52,315 nucleotides of DNA from JAGAJR01 sp048463395 (GCA_048463395.1 DBFWPL010000016.1:1-52315); one strand, 5' to 3'; counted from the first letter of the stretch, positions 40,072 to 50,063 are shown. The notes: generated by a model from the letters alone, not told the origin. Numbers and translations: made by a program.

Positions 40072-42225
40072 TTATCTTTCTTGCTTGATTGCATTTATAT
40101 TACGAATGTAGGCAATATCCCCTTCCAGCTTTTCCAGAGTAACCGGAAGTTTACGACGCCAGTTCGGATGTTTGTCCCTATCCGTTCCGGGCAGGTTTTG
40201 CTGTTTTTCGACATGAAGAATATCTTCCAATTGTGCCAGAAAAACTTTTGAAGCCGAACGGGAAACAAATCGATGAACAGCTTCCTCTATTCCCTGCGGG
40301 TAGCCCTGTCCGTAAATATAGTTGTCCATTCGCCGATTATCCTCTGGCCAGACACCGTTGCTGTCAAGAGCGAACAGAAGTTTCCAACGGTCAACTTCCC
40401 GTTTGTGGTAAGCCTGATGTTTTTCTTCATCGCTCTCAATCATTCCCAAACGACGTTGTTGTTCAATATCATAACCAAACCACCACATTCTCAGCGGAGC
40501 CATATCATGGGTTCCCACCGAGGTAAACGCTTTCAGTGGATATTCGGACGGAGAACTGAAGTCGCCCCAGCCGGCATCTTTTCTTTCTGCCCATAAAACA
40601 CTCAGAGAATAAATGTTTTTCTCTTTCAGCTTATCCAGAAAACCGTCCGGAACATTGCCTATGCTTTCTCCGACAATGGTACATTTGTTCAAGTGGCTTT
40701 CTATCGCCAAGATATTGAGCATATCCTCCAAATTATACATCACATAAGTTCCGGACTTGCCGTTATCAGGAATGACATAGAGCCGCATTAAACCCATCAC
40801 ATGGTCAATACGCAAAGCTCCGGCATTTTTCATATTGGCTCGCAAAATCCGGATAAACGGTTCGTATCCGCGTTCTTTCAAAGCATAAGGATTAAATGCC
40901 CCAAGTCCCCACTTTTGTCCGCAAGGGAAGAAAGCATCCGGCGGAGCTCCTGCACCTACGCCTTGAATAAACATATCGGGATCCGTCCAATATTCCGAAC
41001 TGTCTTTGCTGACACCGACAGCCAAGTCATTATAAAATCCCATTTTCACACCGCTGTCGGCAATCATCTGGGTTGCTTCAGCCAACTGGCGGGCTGCTTC
41101 AAACTGCAAGAACATTAAAAATTCAATTCGTTCGGAATGTTCCTTGGCATATTGTCTGACGGCCAAAGAGTTGGAGTTTTTGTATTCATCTTCCCAATCA
41201 GTCCAACCGCAGATATAAGGATTACGGCATTTCTCTTCATTTAAGCATTCAAACACCGCCAACTTGAACAGTTCATCTCCCTGTTCTTTGCAAAAGGCTT
41301 CAAATGCCGATGTCCGCTCCTTGTTTTTCTCTGTCTTAAATTTCTTAAAAAGTTTTTCCAATATCTGAATTTTCAGATTATAAACCTCTGTATATCTGAT
41401 TAATTCACTGTTGCGTAAACTTTCCAGTTCTTCTTCCAATCCCGATTTATCTTCCGGTTTAAACTCGGGAACATTTTCAATATCAATATAAATCGGGTTT
41501 AAGAACAAACGGCTGATTGAAGCGTATGGGCTGGCCTCTTCAGGAAAATAATGCGGCAGCACGTTCAGAGGGTTCAGCCCGATGACATCCGCCCCGCAAG
41601 AAGAGCAAATACGCACAAAGTTTTTCAAGTCCGTAAAGTCGCCGACACCCCAGTTTCTGTCGCTGCGGACAGAATACAACTGTAAAACATAACCCCAAAT
41701 CCGCCCATCAGAAAGTGCCGGATTTTCATAACATTTATCCGGAGCAACGGCCAGAACGGTTTTGTAATTTTTGGTTCCGACTTTGAATACCAAATCATAA
41801 TAACCGATATCTAAAGCAGACGTTATTTTAATCAGCAATTTTACATATTTGGTTTTACCGATAACATTGCTTTCATTCGTTGTAATGACTTCAAACGAAA
41901 CATCTTCTTTGACTTTGGTATCACGGTTTTGGAGAACAAGAGCAAAATCCACGTCTTCATTGGCTTCGGAAACGACAGCGTCAAACACCACATTGTTTTG
42001 CGAAATGACATAAATGCTGTTTAAGGTTTTCTGCCAGCGTTTTTTATCAAAATCTTCCAGTGATTTCTCAATCTCGGCATCATTGCCGGCCTTAAAGCCT
42101 AATTTTTCAATCAGAAAGCGTACCGTACTTTCATCTGCCTCATAATCTTTCCGGCAAATTCCCGCATCCGAAAAATGCGTTACAACGCCTGTTTTGTCAG
42201 CCAGTTTTTTTAAATTTTCTTCCAT
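40072..42225 (-). CDS. malQ: 4-alpha-glucanotransferase (amylomaltase)
   Basis: The protein has 717 residues, the long form with an extra N-terminal domain of about 140 residues, as in enterobacterial MalQ. GH77 landmarks are LYSVRSDRNWGVGDFTDL, GLNPLNVLPHYFPEEASPYAS, the nucleophile Asp in GALRIDHVMGLMRLY, the acid/base Glu in TIVGESIGNVP and the third Asp in TSVGTHDMAPLRMWW. The conserved WPEDNRRM is near the end. The enzyme moves maltodextrin units between chains in the cytosol, so it recycles short glucans released by GlgX. It is the last gene of the leftward operon, 20 bases after glgX. Confidence 0.93.
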   Translation of the reverse strand: MEENLKKLADKTGVVTHFSDAGICRKDYEADESTVRFLIEKLGFKAGNDAEIEKSLEDFDKKRWQKTLNSIYVISQNNVVFDAVVSEANEDVDFALVLQNRDTKVKEDVSFEVITTNESNVIGKTKYVKLLIKITSALDIGYYDLVFKVGTKNYKTVLAVAPDKCYENPALSDGRIWGYVLQLYSVRSDRNWGVGDFTDLKNFVRICSSCGADVIGLNPLNVLPHYFPEEASPYASISRLFLNPIYIDIENVPEFKPEDKSGLEEELESLRNSELIRYTEVYNLKIQILEKLFKKFKTEKNKERTSAFEAFCKEQGDELFKLAVFECLNEEKCRNPYICGWTDWEDEYKNSNSLAVRQYAKEHSERIEFLMFLQFEAARQLAEATQMIADSGVKMGFYNDLAVGVSKDSSEYWTDPDMFIQGVGAGAPPDAFFPCGQKWGLGAFNPYALKERGYEPFIRILRANMKNAGALRIDHVMGLMRLYVIPDNGKSGTYVMYNLEDMLNILAIESHLNKCTIVGESIGNVPDGFLDKLKEKNIYSLSVLWAERKDAGWGDFSSPSEYPLKAFTSVGTHDMAPLRMWWFGYDIEQQRRLGMIESDEEKHQAYHKREVDRWKLLFALDSNGVWPEDNRRMDNYIYGQGYPQGIEEAVHRFVSRSASKVFLAQLEDILHVEKQQNLPGTDRDKHPNWRRKLPVTLEKLEGDIAYIRNINAIKQER

Positions 42226-42245
42226 AAAAATACTCCCGTCAAAGT

Positions 42246-44321
42246 CTATTTTTTAATTTCAAACAGTAATACGCTCCACCCCGGCACTCTGATCGTGTTT
42301 CCGGAGGACAACAGTTTTTCATCTTTAAATTTAGACGAACTGTCCAATAACAGATGCCATCCCCAATGTTCATTAAGCTCAGGCAGTTTCCACGTCTGTT
42401 CGTTAAAATTCGCATTAAGGATACACATGATATATTTAGATCCGGTAAACACGCTGTAGCACAAACTTTTGCGGTTTCCGTCATGCCAGTCGGCTTGAGC
42501 AAACTCCGTTCCCTTTTCCGTATACCACGTAATATCTTTTATGCCGTTTTTCAGAATTTTTCCGGTAAAGAAGTGGTGCCGCTCAAATATTTTCAGCTTC
42601 TTGCGAAGGTTAATCACTTTTTTTACGTAACGTACAAAAGATTTATCCTGTTCACGAATAGCTTCCCATGCAATCCACGTCAATACATTATCCTGACAAT
42701 ACGGATTGTTGTTGCCAAACTGGGTATGGGCAAACTCATCTCCGGCCACCATCATCGGCGTTCCGAATGAGAAGAACAACGTTGCCAGCATGGCTCTGGC
42801 CCGAGCCGTGCGGTTTTCTATAATGACGGCATTTTCGGTCTCGCCTTCGGCCCCCGAATTCCAACTCCAATTGCTGTCGGTCCCATCTCGATTTTCTTCT
42901 CCGTTGGCACAATTATGTTTATGGTTATAACTAACCAAATCCCTTAAACAAAAACCATCATGAGCGGTTATAAAATTAATGCTGCTCCAGATATTCCGAT
43001 TATTATAATCAAAGACATCACTTGATCCGGCAATTCGGCTGGCCAGTTCCGGAGTTTGAAATATATCCCCTTTCCAAAAACGCCGGACCACGTCGCGGTA
43101 CTTGTCATTCCATTCCGCCCAGCCCGGAGGGAAAGCCCCCACCTGATAACCGCCCATGCCGATATCCCATGGTTCGGCGATTAATTTAACCTGCTGCAAA
43201 ACAGGATCCTGTCCTGCCGCATACAAAAAACCACTGTGTTGAGAAAAAACAGTGTTTTGCCGGCAAAGCGTCGGAGCCAAGTCAAAACGGAAACCGTCGA
43301 CGTGCATTTCTTCTACCCAATAACGCAGAGAATCCATAATCAGACGCAGCACGTAAGGGTTCTGAACATTAAACGACGCTCCGCAGCCGGTGCTGTCGTA
43401 ATAATAACGTTTGTTATCGGGATTTAAAGTATAGTATGACAAGTTATCAATGCCGCGATAACACAGTGTCGGCCCCATTTGGTTACCCTCTCCGGTATGG
43501 TTGTAAACCACGTCAAGAATAACTTCCAGGCCGTTCTTATGCAGCGTTTTAACCATCTGTTTGAATTCGTTAATGTCATCTGTTTCCAGATAAGACTGTT
43601 CCGGAGCAAAAAAGGTAAAGCTCTCATAGCCCCAGTAATTATCAATAACATAGCCTTTTTTATGGCGATTGCCGAAAAACGTGTGTATTGGCAAAAACTC
43701 CACGGCTGTTACGCCCAGCCACTTCAGATAACTGGTTACGCACTTACTGCCAAAACCGGAAAAAGTTCCGCGTTTGGCATCCGGAATTTGAGGGTGAAGT
43801 TTGGTATATCCGCGAAGATGCGTTTCATAAATAACGCTTTCCGCATAAGAATAACGCGGAGCTTTATCCCCTTCCCAATCAAAATTATTTTCCGTTACCA
43901 CGGATTTAGGCACATAAGGAGCACTGTCCAAAGCCGAAAAAGACAAATCTTTCTCGGGGCTGTCCCAATCATATCCGAAAATAGCCTTATGCCAAATCAG
44001 TTTTCCGACCAACTTGCGTCCGTAAGGGTCGATTAAAAGTTTATTCGGATTAAAGCGATGTCCCTGTTCCGGCTTATAAGGGCCATAAACCCGATAACCG
44101 TATACCTGTCCCGGCTTAGCCTCAGGCAGATACAAATGCCAAATATTATTGTCATTTTCCGTTATGGCATAACGCTCTTTTTCCTGAGCTCCGCTCTCAT
44201 CAAAAAGGCAAAGTTCAACTTTTTCGGCATGAGCAGAAAACAATGCAAAATTCACACCTCTGCCGTCATAAGTCGCTCCCAAAGGATAAGGCCTTCCCGC
44301 CTGAGGTTTGAATTCTGACAT
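42246..44321 (-). CDS. glgX: Glycogen debranching enzyme GlgX
   Basis: The protein has 691 residues. It starts with a CBM48 domain (PYPLGATYDGRGVNFALFSAHAEKVELCLFD). The GH13 core shows AEVIYETHLRGYTKLHP-like (SVIYETHLRGYTKLHPQIP), DVVYNHTGEGNQMGPTLCYRGIDN, the nucleophile Asp in VDGFRFDLAP, the acid Glu in LIAEPWDIG and the third Asp in NFITAHDGF. The GlgX loop YCQDNVLTWIAWE is present. It hydrolyses alpha-1,6 branches of phosphorylase-trimmed glycogen. Length matches the family (about 660-700). The gene is 29 bases after glgB. Confidence 0.95.
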   Translation of the reverse strand: MSEFKPQAGRPYPLGATYDGRGVNFALFSAHAEKVELCLFDESGAQEKERYAITENDNNIWHLYLPEAKPGQVYGYRVYGPYKPEQGHRFNPNKLLIDPYGRKLVGKLIWHKAIFGYDWDSPEKDLSFSALDSAPYVPKSVVTENNFDWEGDKAPRYSYAESVIYETHLRGYTKLHPQIPDAKRGTFSGFGSKCVTSYLKWLGVTAVEFLPIHTFFGNRHKKGYVIDNYWGYESFTFFAPEQSYLETDDINEFKQMVKTLHKNGLEVILDVVYNHTGEGNQMGPTLCYRGIDNLSYYTLNPDNKRYYYDSTGCGASFNVQNPYVLRLIMDSLRYWVEEMHVDGFRFDLAPTLCRQNTVFSQHSGFLYAAGQDPVLQQVKLIAEPWDIGMGGYQVGAFPPGWAEWNDKYRDVVRRFWKGDIFQTPELASRIAGSSDVFDYNNRNIWSSINFITAHDGFCLRDLVSYNHKHNCANGEENRDGTDSNWSWNSGAEGETENAVIIENRTARARAMLATLFFSFGTPMMVAGDEFAHTQFGNNNPYCQDNVLTWIAWEAIREQDKSFVRYVKKVINLRKKLKIFERHHFFTGKILKNGIKDITWYTEKGTEFAQADWHDGNRKSLCYSVFTGSKYIMCILNANFNEQTWKLPELNEHWGWHLLLDSSSKFKDEKLLSSGNTIRVPGWSVLLFEIKK

Positions 44322-44350
44322 TGTCTGCTCCCAAAGTTATAAAATCAAAT

Positions 44351-46549
44351 TTATCTTATCGGCTTCAAGACAATTGTTGACAAAGCCGGAAGCGTAACTT
44401 TGACAGAACGAGGCTTCATATTCCATTCCTGAGCTTCGGAATACATTGTTCCCTCATTCTTAACACCGCTTCCCCAGTAGTTTACATCATCACTGTTAAA
44501 AATTTCTTGATAACCGCAATCCTCGTAAACGCCAATTCGATAATCTTTGCGAACTACCGGCGTAAAGTTGGAAATGACAATCAGATAATCGTTCGGATTA
44601 TGGCCTTTCCTCATATAGGAAATAACGCTGTCGTCCGCATTAGAGTGATCAATCCACTCAAAACCGCGATAGTCAAAATCTTCCTCATACAGCGGAGCAT
44701 TACCCTTATACATCAGGTTCAAATCACGAACGCAGTTTTGCATTCCCTTATACATCGGATATTCAAGGAGATGCCAACGCAGACTCTCTTCGGCATTCCA
44801 TTCCCAATCTTGGCCGAACTCACATCCCATGAACAAAAGTTTTTTACCCGGATGAGTATACATAAAACCGTAATAAGCTCTCAAGTTAGCAAACTTCTGC
44901 CATTCATCACCAGGCATTTTAGCCAGCATAGAACCTTTACCATGAACAACTTCATCATGTGAAATCGGCAGAATAAAGTTTTCGTTAAAAGCATACAGCA
45001 AACCGAAAGTCAGCATACCGTGATGATATTTACGATGAATCGGGTCTTTGCTGATGTATTTCAGCGTATCGTTCATCCAGCCCATATTCCATTTATAGCC
45101 GAAACCCAGGCCGCCCATTGAGGTCGGACGGGAAACCATCGGCCATGCGGTCGACTCTTCCGCACAGGTTATGACACCTTTGTTGTGAGCATAAACCAGT
45201 TCATTCATTTTCCTTAAAAAGGCTATAGCTTCAATATTCTCATTACCGCCATAGATATTCGGAATCCATTCTCCGTTCTTACGGGAATAATCCAAATACA
45301 GCATGGATGCGACGGCATCCACACGCAGTCCGTCGATATGGAACTCTTTCATCCAGTACAGGGCACTGGCACACAAATAGTTGCATACTTCCGTCCGTCC
45401 GTAGTTATAAATTTTTGTCCCCCAGTCGGTATGTTCACCCTTACGAGGATCAGCATGTTCGTATAAATGTGTTCCGTCGAACTCAACCAATCCATGCCCG
45501 TCCTTAGGGAAATGTGCAGGAACCCAATCCATAATCACACTGATACCGGCCTGATGCAGTTGGTCGATTAAATAACGGAAATCGTCAGGCGTACCGAAGC
45601 GAGAAGTCGGAGCAAACATTCCGATAACCTGATAGCCCCAAGACGCATCCAACGGATGCTCGGCAACCGGCAAAAATTCAACATGAGTAAAGCCCATATT
45701 GCTGACATAAGGAACCAAGCGGTCAGCCAGCTCACGGTACGTCAGATACTCTTCCCCGTGTTCGCCTTTGCGACGCCAAGAACCTAAATGGACTTCGTAA
45801 ACAGACATCGGTTTATCAAAACTGTTGGCCTGTTCACGATAATTCATCCAGCCGTCATCATTCCACTGATACTTTTCAATATCAAAAACAACCGATGCCG
45901 TGTTCGGACGTTTTTCGGCATAGAATGCCACCGGATCGGATTTGACGAGGATGTAATCTTCCTGAGTTTTCACTTCATATTTGTAAAGTTCGCCTTCGCC
46001 GATATTCGGAATAAAAATATCCCACACACCGCAAGTCGGGTGCTTACGCATGGCGTTTTTCCGGCCGTCCCAATTATTGAAATTTCCGACAACGGAAATA
46101 CGTTTGGCATTAGGTGCCCATACGGCAAAACTTACGCCCTTTACCCCGTTTAATTCAATCGGGTGGGCTCCGAGTTTTTTATACATATCAAGATGATTAC
46201 CCTCGGCCAACAGATAGAGGTCAATATCCCCAAGGATGGACGGAAAACGATAAGGATCTTCCTCTTCATACACATTGCCCTGATCGTTTTCTATTCTGAA
46301 TTTGTATGCAAAATTCTCAATTGCACCGAGGTTTATCTGATAAAAACCGCAGTCGTCAAGTTTGGTCATCTGCCCCAGAGAAGTTCCGTCTTGTTTTAAC
46401 AACTCCACCGACTTGGAATTCGGCTGATAAGTTCTGATAAAAACTTCTTTGCTTCCCTTATCGCGGTGAATCCCCAAAACGGAAAAAACATTGCCGTGGT
46501 TACCGTCAATGACAGCTTTCATTTCTTCTTTTGATAATAAGTTTTCCAT
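44351..46549 (-). CDS. glgB: 1,4-alpha-glucan branching enzyme GlgB
   Basis: The protein has 732 residues, the long form with two N-terminal carbohydrate-binding-like domains (VFSVLGIHRDKGSKEVFIRTYQPN and GVSFAVWAPNAKRISVVGNFNNWDGRKNAMRK). The GH13 core has MSVYEVHLGSWRRKG, FLPVAEHPLDASWGYQVIGMFAPTSRFG, nucleophile Asp411 (GLRVDAVASMLYLDYSRK), Glu464 (TCAEESTAWP) and the third Asp in LPISHDEVVHGKGSML. It makes the alpha-1,6 branches of glycogen. It opens the glgB-glgX-malQ operon; glgA, glgC and glgP are not in the window. The 229-base gap upstream is AT-rich. Confidence 0.96.
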   Translation of the reverse strand: MENLLSKEEMKAVIDGNHGNVFSVLGIHRDKGSKEVFIRTYQPNSKSVELLKQDGTSLGQMTKLDDCGFYQINLGAIENFAYKFRIENDQGNVYEEEDPYRFPSILGDIDLYLLAEGNHLDMYKKLGAHPIELNGVKGVSFAVWAPNAKRISVVGNFNNWDGRKNAMRKHPTCGVWDIFIPNIGEGELYKYEVKTQEDYILVKSDPVAFYAEKRPNTASVVFDIEKYQWNDDGWMNYREQANSFDKPMSVYEVHLGSWRRKGEHGEEYLTYRELADRLVPYVSNMGFTHVEFLPVAEHPLDASWGYQVIGMFAPTSRFGTPDDFRYLIDQLHQAGISVIMDWVPAHFPKDGHGLVEFDGTHLYEHADPRKGEHTDWGTKIYNYGRTEVCNYLCASALYWMKEFHIDGLRVDAVASMLYLDYSRKNGEWIPNIYGGNENIEAIAFLRKMNELVYAHNKGVITCAEESTAWPMVSRPTSMGGLGFGYKWNMGWMNDTLKYISKDPIHRKYHHGMLTFGLLYAFNENFILPISHDEVVHGKGSMLAKMPGDEWQKFANLRAYYGFMYTHPGKKLLFMGCEFGQDWEWNAEESLRWHLLEYPMYKGMQNCVRDLNLMYKGNAPLYEEDFDYRGFEWIDHSNADDSVISYMRKGHNPNDYLIVISNFTPVVRKDYRIGVYEDCGYQEIFNSDDVNYWGSGVKNEGTMYSEAQEWNMKPRSVKVTLPALSTIVLKPIR

Positions 46550-46705
46550 ATATAGCCCCCTAATAGACTAACAAACATAATTAGATTTTCTATAATTTCG
46601 ATATCTTTAAAAACTATCTATAAATTCTTATAATTTTAAATGCAAGCAAATTAAACTTCATGATAATTTTATTTTGCAAATACAACATATACAAACGATT
46701 TAATA

Positions 46706-46733
46706 TTGACGTATAAAATTTTAAATGTATATT
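46706..46733 (+). promoter_or_regulatory. Sigma-70 promoter of the DUF2934 gene
   Basis: TTGACG (46706-46711), 16 bases, TATATT (46728-46733). It is 45 bases upstream of the start codon and the clearest signal in the AT-rich gap 46550-46778. Confidence 0.6.
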
Positions 46734-46778
46734 GAATATTGTTTATCAAACAAAATTTATTTTTATTTGGAGTTAGTT

Positions 46779-46997
46779 ATGGTTAAAAACAATGAAAACG
46801 CAATCAGAGAAGCTGCTTACTATATTTGGCAAAATGCTGGTTGCCCTCAAGGTCAGGACGAAGTTTTCTGGTCTATGGCCGTAGAACAAATCTGCGGTTG
46901 CAACAACAAATCTTCTTGCAAAAAAGCTTCTTGCAAAACCTCTGCAAGCAAGACTTCTTCCACCAAGAAAACTTCTGCTAAAAAATCTGCAAAATAA
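46779..46997 (+). CDS. Small DUF2934-type protein with basic tail
   Basis: The protein has 72 residues from the ATG at 46779 (RBS GGAG). The first half (NAIREAAYYIWQNAGCPQGQDEVFWSMAVEQI) matches the DUF2934 pattern (IRxxAYxlWxxxGxPxGxdxxHWxxAexel). A Cys-containing stretch (CGCNNKSSCKKASCK) and a low-complexity tail of K, S, T and A follow, ending KKTSAKKSAK; such tails resemble histone H1-like DNA-binding ends. It could bind nucleic acid through the tail. It stands alone with its own promoter and terminator, which suggests strong expression. Confidence 0.75.
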   Translation: MVKNNENAIREAAYYIWQNAGCPQGQDEVFWSMAVEQICGCNNKSSCKKASCKTSASKTSSTKKTSAKKSAK

Positions 46998-47022
46998 TTG
47001 CTTTTTTTAGTTATGATTTTTT

Positions 47023-47052
47023 AAAAACCCTGCGTTTAACGCGGGGTTTTTT
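47023..47052. terminator. Bidirectional intrinsic terminator
   Basis: AAAAACCCTGCG, loop, CGCGGGGTTTTTT. It serves the DUF2934 gene; the stop codon of the convergent TPR-methyltransferase gene (47036-47038) lies inside the hairpin loop. Confidence 0.82.
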
Positions 47053-48562
47053 CTTGGATTTTTGAGGCAGAAACCACAAAGCCGAAAACACTTTTATCGC
47101 CTTCGTTACGGAGTTTTTTCCGTTCAAATTTTTCGATAAGGAATCCTGATTTTTCCAGCATGTTTTTCACATAGTTTTTGCCGTGCAGAAAACGTCCGGA
47201 AGCATGCAAAACATAGTCATTTTCATCCTCCTGATTTTCAGAAAACGTAAAGATTAAACGACCGTTTTTTTTCAGCGAATCAAACAAATTTTCAAACAAA
47301 TTTTCCAGATTTCCGATATAAGTAAACACATCGGCGGACACCACCAAATCATACTTATTTTTCCGTTCCTGAACAAAGGTTATCAGTTCTTTGTTCCACA
47401 AGCGGTCATAAACTTTTTTCCGCTTAGCAATTTCAAGCATTTTTTCAGATAAATCAACGCCGTGCAAGCCTAAAAACGAAGCATATTTTTTTAAGAATCC
47501 GCCACATAATCCGGTACCGCATCCGGCATCCAGAATCCGCAATTTTCGAGACAGAGAATCACCATAAATTTCCGCCATCAAAGCCGAAATATATTCTGGG
47601 GCTTTATATTCCAGAGAATCCAAAACATTCTCAAAATCTTCGGCAAAAATATCAAAAATATTTTTAACATATTCATCATTGGCTCGGTCTAATTTTATAC
47701 CGTTTTTCACGGCATTTCCCATATGCAAAACAATCGGATTGTCGGGATATTGCGACAGCCATTTATCCGCATATTTTTCATAATCGGAATCCTTGTTTTC
47801 CATTGAGCACTCATAGAGAAGATAGCCAAAATTGATGTGATGAGAATCCTTATCCGAACTTTTTTCCACCGCCATCCATCCGGCTTTCAGAGCATCTTCC
47901 CATTCGCCTTTTTTCTGATAAACCTGACTGACGGAGTTAAACAGCCACGCGTCTTCGGAATCCAGTTTCAGAGCTTTGGAAAACGCCTGAAGTGCTTCTT
48001 CATACTTTTCCAGTTCCAGAAGAGAATTCCCCATAATACTCAGAGCCATAACACTATGAGAATCCAACATCAAAGCTCTACGGGAATAGATGAGAGCTTC
48101 CTTATATTTTTTCAGGTCATAATAGGTATTGGCAATGTTGATTTCGGCAATATAATAGTCTCTTCTGACCGAAGATGCCGCCAGATAATCTTTAAGAGCC
48201 TCATACAAATTTCCGTTCCGATAATTTATATTACCGAGATTGACCCAAGACGACGCATTGGCAGAATCGATTTTCAAACTCTTCAGACAATATTTTTCAG
48301 CGTTTTTAAAATCATTTATTTCATAATAGGACGTTGCCAGATTAGACAGAGCCGTTAAAGAATTTTTATTTATTTTTAACGCTTTATGATACAAAGTCAT
48401 TGACTTTTTTTTATCGCCGGCAAGATCATAACTGTTGGCACAGGCAATATAAAAAAATTCATTCTTCGGATTTTTTTTAATCAGAGCTTCATACAACTTT
48501 GCAGCTTCGGCATATTGTTTGTTATGATAAAAATTCTTGGCAGCTGTTTCTTGATTTTCCAC
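47036..48562 (-). CDS. TPR-repeat protein fused to a SAM-dependent methyltransferase
   Basis: The protein has 508 residues. Residues about 1-250 hold seven or so tetratricopeptide repeats (AEAAKLYEALIKKNPKNEFFYIACANSYDLAG, ALSNLATSYYEINDFKNAEKYCLKSLKID, and so on). Residues about 335-500 form a class I methyltransferase: motif I LRILDAGCGTGLCGG, then LHGVDLSEKMLEIAKRK, YDLVVSADVFTYIGNL and a late LIFTFSENQ strand. TPRs probably bind the substrate or a partner protein. Such fusions occur in alphaproteobacteria; the substrate is not known. It is divergent from tRNA-Leu. Confidence 0.85.
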   Translation of the reverse strand: MENQETAAKNFYHNKQYAEAAKLYEALIKKNPKNEFFYIACANSYDLAGDKKKSMTLYHKALKINKNSLTALSNLATSYYEINDFKNAEKYCLKSLKIDSANASSWVNLGNINYRNGNLYEALKDYLAASSVRRDYYIAEINIANTYYDLKKYKEALIYSRRALMLDSHSVMALSIMGNSLLELEKYEEALQAFSKALKLDSEDAWLFNSVSQVYQKKGEWEDALKAGWMAVEKSSDKDSHHINFGYLLYECSMENKDSDYEKYADKWLSQYPDNPIVLHMGNAVKNGIKLDRANDEYVKNIFDIFAEDFENVLDSLEYKAPEYISALMAEIYGDSLSRKLRILDAGCGTGLCGGFLKKYASFLGLHGVDLSEKMLEIAKRKKVYDRLWNKELITFVQERKNKYDLVVSADVFTYIGNLENLFENLFDSLKKNGRLIFTFSENQEDENDYVLHASGRFLHGKNYVKNMLEKSGFLIEKFERKKLRNEGDKSVFGFVVSASKIQEKTPR

Positions 48563-48665
48563 GGTAAATATCCTGATATTGTAATTTTTTTAATAAAATA
48601 CTCCTGTATAGTAAAAAAAATATTGACGTTATGAATTTTATATTATATTTATGTGTTCACGTTAT

Positions 48666-48751
48666 GGGGATATGGCGGAACTGGTAGACGCGCTAGACTC
48701 AAAATCTTGTTGCCTCAGGCAGTGTGAGTTCAAGTCTCACTATCCCTACCA
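48666..48751 (+). tRNA. tRNA-Leu (anticodon CAA)
   Basis: 86 bases including an encoded CCA (48749-48751). The acceptor stem GGGGATA pairs with TATCCCT (one G-U pair). The D-arm GGCGGAACTGGTAGACGC is typical of class II tRNAs. The anticodon loop CTCAAAA puts CAA at 48700-48702. A long variable arm (TGCC TCA GGCA) marks Leu, and the T-arm is GTGAG TTCAAGT CTCAC. The anticodon stem has one U-U mismatch (48694 with 48708). A -35 TTGACG at 48623-48628 and an AT-rich -10 region lie upstream. Confidence 0.93.
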
Positions 48752-48754
48752 ATC

Positions 48755-48788
48755 AAAAAAAAACTCCTGCTTAAAGCGGGAGTTTTTT
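48755..48788. terminator. Bidirectional intrinsic terminator
   Basis: AAACTCCTGC, loop TTAAA, GCGGGAGTTT with a T-run. It lies between tRNA-Leu and the leftward small secreted-protein gene. Confidence 0.82.
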
Positions 48789-48794
48789 ATATCT

Positions 48795-49121
48795 TCAATA
48801 GCTGTAACGCTTGTAATCGAAACGATTATCTCTTCCGCTTTGGGAATAAATAAAAGGTTCTTCACTGTTCATTTCCCGCAGGTCATCATATAAGGCCTCA
48901 TTGTCGGGAGCCACTCCATAGGAAGCAATATATTCCAAATCCATTTGATAATCATTATAGGCTTTTTGGTATTCGGGCTTGTCCATATCTTCAAAATATT
49001 TACGCATCAGTTCGGCATCTTCCACCCCTGCCCGCTGATATTCTTCCCGTAAGGCCTCATTCTCTGCTTTGCATGGCTGAGAAATCAAAAGCAATAAAAA
49101 TACAAAAATGATTTTGGCCAT
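48795..49121 (-). CDS. Small secreted protein, unknown function
   Basis: The protein has 108 residues from the ATG at 49119-49121 (RBS AAGGAAATAAA; an ATG five codons earlier overlaps this RBS). The signal peptide MAKIIFVFLLLLISQPCKAEN should be cut near KA-EN. The mature part is acidic and helical, rich in Tyr, Asp and Glu (ELMRKYFEDMDKPEYQKAYNDYQMDLEYIASYG). No family recognised. It ends seven bases before the shared terminator. Confidence 0.65.
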   Translation of the reverse strand: MAKIIFVFLLLLISQPCKAENEALREEYQRAGVEDAELMRKYFEDMDKPEYQKAYNDYQMDLEYIASYGVAPDNEALYDDLREMNSEEPFIYSQSGRDNRFDYKRYSY

Positions 49122-49210
49122 TTTATTTCCTTTCAATGTATGAATCTTATTCTAGTAAATATTTTTTAATGAAAAGATAATATATTTAAGAAAATATTGT
49201 GAGATGAGCC

Positions 49211-49981
49211 ATGAACAAAAAAACTTTTCTACTGGGACTTGCGACCGTTCTTGTTATACCATTTAAAACTCAGGCGTGGAGTTTGGGGGAATTTATTTCG
49301 TGCAATGACCTCAACCCGCAACCGGCAGTCATTTTCAAATCCTCTTACGGAAAGCTTATTCATGATATTTCTCAAACACAGGAGTTTATTCACAATTTCG
49401 GTAAAAACAATCCCATTATTAAGGAAAACGGATTATTAACCGCAGGTATCGCTCCAATTACCACTTCGACTCATTTTCATATAAAGAAAGCCGTCCTTAA
49501 ACGGCTTGACAGTACATATTCATGCATTATGCCGGAAGAAATCGAGATATTCATCGGATATAAAAACCCTCTTGTTTACGTTGCAAACAAGTATGATCCT
49601 AAAAGCTGCGAGTTTTCTCAAATCATCCGTCACGAACAGGTTCATCAGAGAATCAATAAGCTGACGCTGGAATATTATCTGCCGATTTTGGACAAGACAC
49701 TCCGCAAAGCCATTGAAGAAGTTAAAGCCGTTAAAATCCTTACTAATAACGAAGCCGATAAAAAAAGAGGTTTTGATGAACTTTATGCTTACTATCACTC
49801 CAGACTTGATCCGATTTTGGACGAATTTGAAAAAGCACGAGACAACGAACAGAAAAAACTCGATAACATGAACAGCTATCAGCATGACTGGAGCATTTGC
49901 AAACGCTATAAGGAACGCGTCGAAATTGAAGAGCGTCTCAAACAGTATCACGACACCTCTTCTGATAATGAAGAAAAATAA
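49211..49981 (+). CDS. Putative secreted zinc-dependent protease
   Basis: The protein has 256 residues with a signal peptide (MNKKTFLLGLATVLVIPFKTQAWS). The segment QIIRHEQVHQRIN at about residues 135-147 contains HEQVH, the HExxH zinc-binding form. The downstream helices hold candidates for a third ligand. Four Cys are well spaced (SCNDL, YSCIM, KSCEF, SICKR) and may form disulfides in the periplasm. The long charged C-terminal helices (LDEFEKARDNEQKKLDNMNSY) look like a coiled coil. It is similar in style to small DUF922-like proteases, but that is a guess. Confidence 0.6.
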   Translation: MNKKTFLLGLATVLVIPFKTQAWSLGEFISCNDLNPQPAVIFKSSYGKLIHDISQTQEFIHNFGKNNPIIKENGLLTAGIAPITTSTHFHIKKAVLKRLDSTYSCIMPEEIEIFIGYKNPLVYVANKYDPKSCEFSQIIRHEQVHQRINKLTLEYYLPILDKTLRKAIEEVKAVKILTNNEADKKRGFDELYAYYHSRLDPILDEFEKARDNEQKKLDNMNSYQHDWSICKRYKERVEIEERLKQYHDTSSDNEEK

Positions 49982-50063
49982 AAAAAGTTCTTTACTTTAA
50001 AAGTATTTTGTTTTATCGTACTGGCACAGTAAAACACGATTACAATATCGGAGTCATGTTGTT

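Noticed and set aside
48666..48788. tRNA-Leu as an integration site of a mobile element
   Set aside because: No integrase gene and no repeated tRNA 3' end are present in the window.
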